DNA of 64,000 bases from NCBI GenBank assembly GCA_002408085.1, contig DHQL01000007.1, positions 80,023 to 144,022 on the forward strand. Direction: 5' to 3'. The stretch comes from Spirochaeta sp. UBA5339 (lineage in GTDB: Bacteria; Spirochaetota; Spirochaetia; DSM-2461). Within the stretch, counting starts at the first letter, position 1, and every line of letters begins with the position of its first letter. The notes below the pieces were generated by a model. It was not told the DNA's origin. It worked only from the letters and a program-made list of their open reading frames with translations, and made no database searches. Below are positions 58,271-64,000 of the stretch, piece after piece. The translations under genes were made by a program, and so were the position numbers.

Positions 58271-60604
58271 ATGAGGGTTGATCTTAATCCTGAAAAAGTA
58301 ATCTATGAAAACAGTCCGGCGTCAGAGTGGAATGAGGCTTTTCCCCTTGGAAACGGCGCCCTGGGAGCCATGATCTCCGGTGGGCTGATGGAGGAGACCT
58401 TTGATCTCAACCAGGAGTCCATCTGGAGCGGCGGGCCGCGGAACCGGAACAATCCCGATGCCCTGAGCCGGCTGCCGGAAATCCGGAAGCTGATCAGGGA
58501 GGGAAGGCCTGACCTCGCCGAACAGACGGCTCTCTATGCCATGGCGGGTACGCCCGAAAGCGAGTCGGTCTACCAGCCCCTGGGAAGGTTTACTCTTAAC
58601 TTTGATCTGAACCGTCCCGGCAGAGGACTTCCGGGGGAGGCTGAGCCCGTTCCGGAAGACTATCTTAGAAAGCTGGACCTGGAAGAGGCCGTTGTTACGG
58701 TTTCCTTTACCAGGAATGGTATACAGACTCTCAGGGAGCACTTTGTATCGGCCCCTGCGGGCTGTTTTGTCAGCCGGATTATCTGTGACAGCTCCGGGAG
58801 CCTGAACTTCAGCGGGCGCTTCAGCCGAAGCGGCCTTACCGCATTCTCCGGCAGATCGGATGGTGGGGCTGACGGTGAGTCTGACAGGGAAACTGCTCTT
58901 GTTCTCAGGTCAGAGGGAGCCGGGGAGGGGGCTGTCCGCTTTGCTGCGGGTGCACGGATTGTTCCTGTCGGCGGAACAATGGAGTTTCTGGGGGACCACT
59001 GCATTGTCCGGAACGCCCAGGAGGTGCTGATCCTTGTCGCCTGCCGGACATCCTTTTTTGACAAGGACTATGAGCAAAAGATGCTGGAAGATCTGGACCG
59101 GGCCGCCGGCAGGAGCTGGGAGAGTCTGCTGAAGGAGCATGTTGAGGACTACAGCGCTCTCTTCGGCAGAACGGAGTTGAGTTTCTCTGCCGCCGGAGAA
59201 GACTGTGAAACACTTTCGACTTCCAGAAGGCTTGGGGCTCTGAAGGAGGGGTGTGATGACACAGCCCTGATCCCCCTCTATCTGAACTTCGGAAAGTATC
59301 TGATGATCTCTTCCAGCCGGCCCGGTACACTGCCCTCCAACCTGCAGGGAATCTGGAACCCCCACGATGCACCACCCTGGGGCAGCAAGTACACAATCAA
59401 TATCAATACACAGATGAACTACTGGCTCGCCGAACCCTGCGGTCTGGGCGACTGCCACAGGGCCCTTTTTGATCACATCCTCAGAATGATTCCCAATGGC
59501 AGGGTCACCGCAGAGTCCATGTACGGATGCCGGGGATTTACGGCCCATCACAACACGGACCTGTGGGGAGACACCGCTCCCCAGGACCACTGGATGCCTG
59601 CCACCTTCTGGTGTCTGGGAGGAGCCTGGCTCTGCCTCCATTTGATCGAACACCATGACTTTACCCGGGATAGAGAGTTTCTTTTGAAGTTCTATCCCGT
59701 GCTCAGGGAGTGCGTTCTCTTCTTTGAGGATTTCCTCATTACCGCCGAAGACGGTAAGCTGGTGACCAGTCCTTCAGTCTCGCCGGAGAACACCTATCTC
59801 CTTGAGAGCGGTGTGGCCGCCAGGATCTGCGAGGGCCCTGCCATGGACTCCCAGATTCTCCATGAACTGATCTCCGGGTACCGGGACTGGTCTCTGGAGC
59901 TGGGGGAGGAGGAAGCCGTAGAGAGTTCCGCCGCACTTCTGGCAAAACTGCCTCCCATGGGGACAGGTTCAGATGGACGTCTTCTGGAGTGGATGGAAGA
60001 GTATGATGAACCCGAGCCGGGACACCGGCATATCTCCCACCTTTTTGCCCTCTATCCTGGACACCAGATTGAACCGGAAAGCGATCTGGCCGCTGCGGCG
60101 GAGAAGTCGATCCGCAGGAGGCTTGAAAACGGCGGAGGCCACACCGGATGGTCCCGGGCGTGGATCATCAACTTCTGGGCCCGTCTGGGTGATGGAGAGG
60201 AGGCCGGGAAAAATCTGAGATCTCTATTAACCGGTTCCACTCTGCCGAACCTGTTCTGCGACCACCCGCCCTTTCAGATCGACGGAAATTTCGGTGGTGC
60301 CGCGGCTATTATTGAAATGCTGATACAGAGCTCAAAGGGTACAATACGGATTCTTCCGGCCCTGCCGTCGTCCTGGACGCAGGGACAGCTTACGGGAGCC
60401 GCCCTGAGAGGCGGATTTACCGCCGACCTCTCCTGGGAAAAAGGAGCATTGGAGAAGCTGCGCATCCGTTGCGCTTCGGGAGGATCATGCCTGACCGCCG
60501 GCTCAGAAGGGAAAAATCTGAAAATTCTTTACAGGGAGAAAATGCTGGAATACAATCATCTGCCCGGTTCAGAGATTGTTCTCGATTCCGGCAGTTTCAG
60601 TTAA
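58271..60604 (+). CDS. Glycoside hydrolase family 95 (alpha-L-fucosidase / alpha-galactosidase-like)
   Basis: A 777-residue enzyme. The N-terminal beta domain begins with ASEWNEAFPLGNGALGAMISGG and NQESIWSGGPRNRNN, both GH95 features. The (alpha/alpha)6 barrel has NINTQMNYWLAEPCGL (with the catalytic Asn pair), SVSPENTYL (acid Glu) and QIDGNFGGAAAI (catalytic Asp). The family is inverting and acts on alpha-1,2-L-fucosides, with some L-galactosidases. No signal peptide. Together with GH29 it would cover different fucosyl links. It ends 8 bp before the AraC regulator gene. Confidence 0.92.
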   Translation: MRVDLNPEKVIYENSPASEWNEAFPLGNGALGAMISGGLMEETFDLNQESIWSGGPRNRNNPDALSRLPEIRKLIREGRPDLAEQTALYAMAGTPESESVYQPLGRFTLNFDLNRPGRGLPGEAEPVPEDYLRKLDLEEAVVTVSFTRNGIQTLREHFVSAPAGCFVSRIICDSSGSLNFSGRFSRSGLTAFSGRSDGGADGESDRETALVLRSEGAGEGAVRFAAGARIVPVGGTMEFLGDHCIVRNAQEVLILVACRTSFFDKDYEQKMLEDLDRAAGRSWESLLKEHVEDYSALFGRTELSFSAAGEDCETLSTSRRLGALKEGCDDTALIPLYLNFGKYLMISSSRPGTLPSNLQGIWNPHDAPPWGSKYTININTQMNYWLAEPCGLGDCHRALFDHILRMIPNGRVTAESMYGCRGFTAHHNTDLWGDTAPQDHWMPATFWCLGGAWLCLHLIEHHDFTRDREFLLKFYPVLRECVLFFEDFLITAEDGKLVTSPSVSPENTYLLESGVAARICEGPAMDSQILHELISGYRDWSLELGEEEAVESSAALLAKLPPMGTGSDGRLLEWMEEYDEPEPGHRHISHLFALYPGHQIEPESDLAAAAEKSIRRRLENGGGHTGWSRAWIINFWARLGDGEEAGKNLRSLLTGSTLPNLFCDHPPFQIDGNFGGAAAIIEMLIQSSKGTIRILPALPSSWTQGQLTGAALRGGFTADLSWEKGALEKLRIRCASGGSCLTAGSEGKNLKILYREKMLEYNHLPGSEIVLDSGSFS

Positions 60605-60612
60605 GGAAAGAG

Positions 60613-62868
60613 ATGGCATTGCCGGGAAAAAAAAGATTTGTAAAACAGTACCTCTTCTTCTATCTCCTCTCTCTGGTGGCCCCCCTGGTTATGGGGGTTT
60701 TGATCTACCTGATTACCTACAATCTGGAGTACAAGAGGGTTGAGTCGGAGAACCTCTGGAAGCTCAACCAGCTGACTGAAAAGCTGGATCAGGGACTGGC
60801 CGAGGCTGAAAGGCTCTCCATTCAGCTTCTTACCAATGATGATGTGATCTCACTGATCTCCAACCCCGATCTTTTCTCCTCTGATGAAATCTTCGGGGCA
60901 GCGTCATTTCTGAGGAGCAACAGTCTGATTTCAAAGGCCCTGCTGAATCCTGCCTTTCATGACTACTTTATTTTTGAGACCTCCAGAGAGTACGTGATAA
61001 CCCAGAATATGGTTTCCACACTGGAGAACTTCCACAGGTTCGACTACAGCCCAGAGGGGCTGGACAGGAGGGAATTTATAGATCTTCTTCAGTCCATCCG
61101 GATCAGCGGTTTCTATCCCCAGTATCCGATCTACGGCAGGGGAAATCCCGGAAAGCCCTATCTCCCCTATTTTCATGTATACCGTGAATCCCGGGTCTCT
61201 GTACGGGTCGTTATGGTCCTTCTTGATCCCCGTAAATTTCCGGAGCTCTATATGTCCGCTCCCGGGGGAGTGGAGTCCCGCAGTCTCGACATCTGGTACA
61301 GGGATGTTCCGGTGACTCATATGACAGGAGATATTGTCCCTCCGGTGACCGGCCTTGAGGCGGAGACAGGGATGGAGAAGGACGGAGACGTTTATCTGTC
61401 GGGTCTGAAGGCAGGCAGCTGGTACTGTCTTCTCTCCCAGCCCGTAGATACGGTTACCAGAAATATCCGTTACATTCCGATGCTGATTCTGATTATGATT
61501 CTGACCATTATGGCCGTGAGTCTGATCTTCCTGCTCTTTCTGGCCTACCGTTCCAGCCGTCCGATCCTTGTTCTTCTTGAGAAGATCCGTCAGGAGAAGG
61601 AACTTCCGGACACCGGGAAAGATGCCTTCTCATCACTTGACTTCTTTGTTGACCAGCTCAAGGGGCGGAACAATCAGCTGGAAGAGCTGATTTCAGAACA
61701 GAGAACGAAGCTGAAAACCAATTTTCTGACAAGCCTGATCTATGATACCATCCCCAATCCCTCCCAGATTCCCACCCTTGCACGGCATGCGGGGCTGAAG
61801 GTCAGCAGAGATCCCTTTGTCACGGTTCTGGTGCAGCTCAAGGGGAGCGTTACCCATCTGAGTAATGAGTGGGAGGAGTCCTTCCCCATCTCTCTTATCT
61901 CCCTTCAGAACAGAATCTATTCGGCCTTCGGCTCCCATGTCCATGTGGTACAGCTGAGTCTGGATGAGATCTGCATCCTTGCAAATCTGAAAAAGAACAT
62001 TCGGGAGAGGGAACGGAACCTGCTGCTGAACATCCTGACAAACTGGGTGGAAACGGAGATGCAGGAGACCTATGTTCTCGGGGTCAGTCAGTTTCACTAC
62101 AACCTTGAATCCGCTGCCAGAAGCTTCAGGGAGGCCCGGGCTGCACTGGTCTACAACTGGCCCGGCAATGACAATATGGTCAACCTCTACCTGAAGGACA
62201 GTGACTCTGACAGGGATGATGAGGTCTATTTTCCCCGGGAGATGGACCATGTCATTCTTAATGCCTTGAGAACGGGACAGTCAAACGAAGTGAAGGAGTG
62301 CCTTCTGCGACTGCGCAGGGAGAACCTTGAACTCAGAAAACTTGAACCCTTTGCCCAGAATATCCTGATCTCCCGGTTTAAGGAGATCTTAAGCAGTACC
62401 AGAAGCACCATGGAGATTGAAAACTCCCGTCTGGCTGAAAAGCTGAATACCCTGATCAGGGAGCCTGAGGAGCATCTGAGCCTCTTCCTCTCCCGTACCG
62501 AAGAGTGCCTGCTGGAGCTCTGCGACTACTTCTACTCCGATCAGACAGCCAGAGAGCTGAGGATAGCAGAGAAGATAAGGGAGTATCTTGAATCCAATTT
62601 TCAGAACAATCAGATCTCCCTCAGCCTCACCGCCGAAAGCCTTGGCCTCAGCAGCCAGTACCTGACCCGGCTGATCAAGAAATACTACGGCAAGACCTTC
62701 CGGAACTATATGGAGGATCTGAGGATGGAGTATGTCCGCAAGCTTATTATAGAAAGCAGCGAACCCATCCATCTTCTGATAGAGAAGTGCGGCTACAATT
62801 CGATGAACACCTTCTGCAAGGCCTTCAAGAGGAAGTACGGCTACAAGGCCTCCTCCCTGAGGGAGTAG
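60613..62868 (+). CDS. Membrane-bound AraC-family regulator, YesS-like
   Basis: A 751-residue regulator. Span 1 lies near residues 15-35 (YLFFYLLSLVAPLVMGVLIYL) and span 2 near 290-312, with a ~250-residue extracytoplasmic sensor between them. A HAMP-like and helical linker follow, and the C-terminal AraC domain has ISLSLTAESLGLSSQYLTRLI and IHLLIEKCGYNSMNTFCKAFKRKYG. No receiver domain. The layout matches YesS of B. subtilis, which controls rhamnogalacturonan genes. ATG 60613 has AAGGA 5 bp upstream, 8 bp past the GH95 stop. It would sense an extracellular sugar signal and activate the local transporter and hydrolase genes. Confidence 0.92.
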   Translation: MALPGKKRFVKQYLFFYLLSLVAPLVMGVLIYLITYNLEYKRVESENLWKLNQLTEKLDQGLAEAERLSIQLLTNDDVISLISNPDLFSSDEIFGAASFLRSNSLISKALLNPAFHDYFIFETSREYVITQNMVSTLENFHRFDYSPEGLDRREFIDLLQSIRISGFYPQYPIYGRGNPGKPYLPYFHVYRESRVSVRVVMVLLDPRKFPELYMSAPGGVESRSLDIWYRDVPVTHMTGDIVPPVTGLEAETGMEKDGDVYLSGLKAGSWYCLLSQPVDTVTRNIRYIPMLILIMILTIMAVSLIFLLFLAYRSSRPILVLLEKIRQEKELPDTGKDAFSSLDFFVDQLKGRNNQLEELISEQRTKLKTNFLTSLIYDTIPNPSQIPTLARHAGLKVSRDPFVTVLVQLKGSVTHLSNEWEESFPISLISLQNRIYSAFGSHVHVVQLSLDEICILANLKKNIRERERNLLLNILTNWVETEMQETYVLGVSQFHYNLESAARSFREARAALVYNWPGNDNMVNLYLKDSDSDRDDEVYFPREMDHVILNALRTGQSNEVKECLLRLRRENLELRKLEPFAQNILISRFKEILSSTRSTMEIENSRLAEKLNTLIREPEEHLSLFLSRTEECLLELCDYFYSDQTARELRIAEKIREYLESNFQNNQISLSLTAESLGLSSQYLTRLIKKYYGKTFRNYMEDLRMEYVRKLIIESSEPIHLLIEKCGYNSMNTFCKAFKRKYGYKASSLRE

Positions 62869-62918
62869 CCGTCAGTTCCCTTTTTCCCCGGGCTCCGGTT
62901 CCGGCACTCTGATAAGAC

Positions 62919-62947
62919 TTGTCAAAGATAGATTTCGGCCCTATTCT
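62919..62947 (+). promoter_or_regulatory. Promoter of the acetylesterase gene
   Basis: TTGTCA (62919-62924), exactly 17 bp, TATTCT (62942-62947). The GTG start lies 21 bp downstream of the -10. The gene can therefore be transcribed independently of the AraC gene. Confidence 0.6.
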
Positions 62948-62968
62948 GGGTAGAAACAAGGAGAAAAT

Positions 62969-64000
62969 GTGAGTCAATCAACCCCCTTTCAGGCAGCGTC
63001 AATATTCCAGTCAGGCATGGTTCTTCAGCGGGATAAGCCCCTTACAATCCGGGGCAGCGGCCCCGAGGGGGTTGAGGTAAGAGCCTCCATTCAGGGGCAG
63101 AGTGTGGTCTGTATAACAGGCCCCTCCGGCTGGTCCCTGAATTTTCCACCCCTGAATGCTTCGACCTGTGAAACCCTGGTTCTTGAGGGCGGCAGTGAGA
63201 GCATTGTTCTCGAGGATATCTGTGTCGGCGAGGTCTGGCTGGCCGGGGGACAGTCCAATATGGAGTTCTTTATCCGTTATGATGAGGAACGGGACCTGGT
63301 AGTGGAGACAGGCCATGATCCGCTGATCCGTTTCTATGATCAGCCCGAGATCTCCTATGAGGGTCAGCTGCAGGATGCAGACTATTCGAAGTACGGTCTC
63401 TGGCGGCAGGCTGACCGGGAGAATCTGGACTACTTCAGCGCCCCGGGCTACTACTTTGCCGCCCGAGTCAGGAAGGAGCTGAATGTCCCTGTGGGCATTG
63501 TGGGCTGCAACTGGGGAGGGACCCAGGCCTGCAACTGGATGGACCCTGAGTATCTGAAAGATAACGAGGGACGGATCTGGCTGGATGAGTACCGGGAAGC
63601 CATGAATGGGGTGGATGAAGAGAGCTGGTCCGCCGCCTACAGGGCGGAACCGGGGAACTTCCGGAATGACCTCTTTGCGGACAGACGTTCAGAGAGGCTG
63701 ATGTTCGGCATGAGTGATCAGGAGATGGCCGATTTTATGGCTGCCCCCGACTATGCCGAGCCCCTTCCCAATCCCGGTCCTCTGGACCCGAAACGGCCGG
63801 GGGGACTCTATGGTACTATGCTCCGTCCCCTCTCATCCTTTACCCTCAGGGGCTTTCTCTGGTATCAGGGAGAGTCGGACAACACCCATTCCGATATATA
63901 CGATATCGTACTTTCTTCTCTGATCCGCTGCTGGCGGGATCTCTGGAAGGAGGAGCTTCCCTTTCTGCTGGTGCAGCTGGCTCCCTTCCGGAAGTGGCTC
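62969..64000 (+). CDS. Sialate O-acetylesterase-like esterase (SGNH/SASA family), 5' part, runs off the right edge
   Basis: 344 residues are in the window, with no stop before the edge. A ~100-residue N-terminal domain precedes DICVGEVWLAGGQSNMEFF, where the GQSNM Ser is the nucleophile. VPVGIVGCNWGGTQACNWM (oxyanion Gly and Asn region) and RGFLWYQGESDNTHSD (block III-like) are typical of the sialate O-acetylesterase family. In plant-polysaccharide clusters this family deacetylates xylan, xyloglucan or pectin. GTG start with AAGGAG 5 bp upstream; the overlapping ATG at 62967 meets a TGA at once. The Asp-His dyad lies beyond the edge. Confidence 0.88.
   Translation, partial: MSQSTPFQAASIFQSGMVLQRDKPLTIRGSGPEGVEVRASIQGQSVVCITGPSGWSLNFPPLNASTCETLVLEGGSESIVLEDICVGEVWLAGGQSNMEFFIRYDEERDLVVETGHDPLIRFYDQPEISYEGQLQDADYSKYGLWRQADRENLDYFSAPGYYFAARVRKELNVPVGIVGCNWGGTQACNWMDPEYLKDNEGRIWLDEYREAMNGVDEESWSAAYRAEPGNFRNDLFADRRSERLMFGMSDQEMADFMAAPDYAEPLPNPGPLDPKRPGGLYGTMLRPLSSFTLRGFLWYQGESDNTHSDIYDIVLSSLIRCWRDLWKEELPFLLVQLAPFRKWL

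Noticed and set aside
1..64000. CRISPR arrays, tRNA or rRNA genes, phage genes and insertion sequences
   Set aside because: No regularly spaced repeats, cloverleaf-like sequences, integrase or transposase frames were seen on either strand.

Overview
The window looks like a chromosomal segment of a free-living, heterotrophic spirochaete (Spirochaetota). This is an inference from gene content: sugar ABC transporters of several classes, SBP signal peptides ending in A-[STN]-G-[QS], a large beta-helix/leucine-rich lipoprotein, PorT-like and DUF3943 outer membrane proteins, several methyl-accepting chemotaxis proteins, and no rRNA, tRNA, phage, IS or CRISPR. Coding density is high, GC is moderate, and Shine-Dalgarno sequences (AAGGAG/GGAGG) are clear. 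Many genes start with GTG or TTG.

Layout. 1-5.5 kb: end of a sugar-binding protein gene, a sugar ABC ATPase and permease, a divergent FGGY sugar kinase, and a HAD sugar phosphatase. 5.7-12.5 kb: a 997-residue lipoprotein of unknown function, a serine hydrolase, an MFS transporter behind a possible leader peptide, and a YibE/F-like membrane protein. 12.6-16 kb: secreted alkaline phosphatase and a receiver-adenylate cyclase. 16-19.1 kb: a leftward operon (flavin disulfide reductase, MarR, DUF1499, membrane protein) behind an operator-like array. 19.2-27.9 kb: TetR regulator, FucO-like Fe-alcohol dehydrogenase, SDR, MATE transporter, cysteine-cluster protein, two outer-membrane-type proteins, a small protein behind a start-abutting hairpin, and a UPF0489-like protein. 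28-39.3 kb: a chemoreceptor, then a binding-lipoprotein/histidine kinase/AraC-type response regulator trio followed by a YtfQRT-YjfF-type sugar transporter. 39.4-42.2 kb: an AT-rich segment with a GGDEF protein, a small BamA-like protein and a 44-bp near-perfect palindrome. 42.2-45.5 kb: GH43, DUF493 and chemoreceptor genes. 45.8-50.5 kb: a complete livKHMGF operon. 50.7 kb: an unknown protein with its own promoter and palindromes. 51.6-64 kb: a fucosylated or plant-glycan locus with GH29 and GH43 facing left, and a LplBC-type transporter, GH95, membrane AraC regulator and SGNH acetylesterase facing right.

How it fits together. The glycoside hydrolases (two GH43, GH29, GH95) plus the acetylesterase would deacetylate and trim oligosaccharides carrying xylose, arabinose or fucose. 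Most of these enzymes lack a visible signal peptide, so they probably act in the cytoplasm on imported oligosaccharides. The LplBC-type and YtfQRT-type transporters import sugars. FucO reduces lactaldehyde from fucose or rhamnose breakdown, and the FGGY kinase and HAD phosphatase handle monosaccharides or their phosphates. The YtfQ-like lipoprotein next to the YesM/YesN pair is best read as a periplasmic sugar sensor controlling the paralogous transporter just downstream. Hairpins after the binding-protein genes probably set the high binding-protein to membrane-component ratio.

Limits: all family calls come from reading the sequence, without database searches. Promoters and operators are motif-level predictions.
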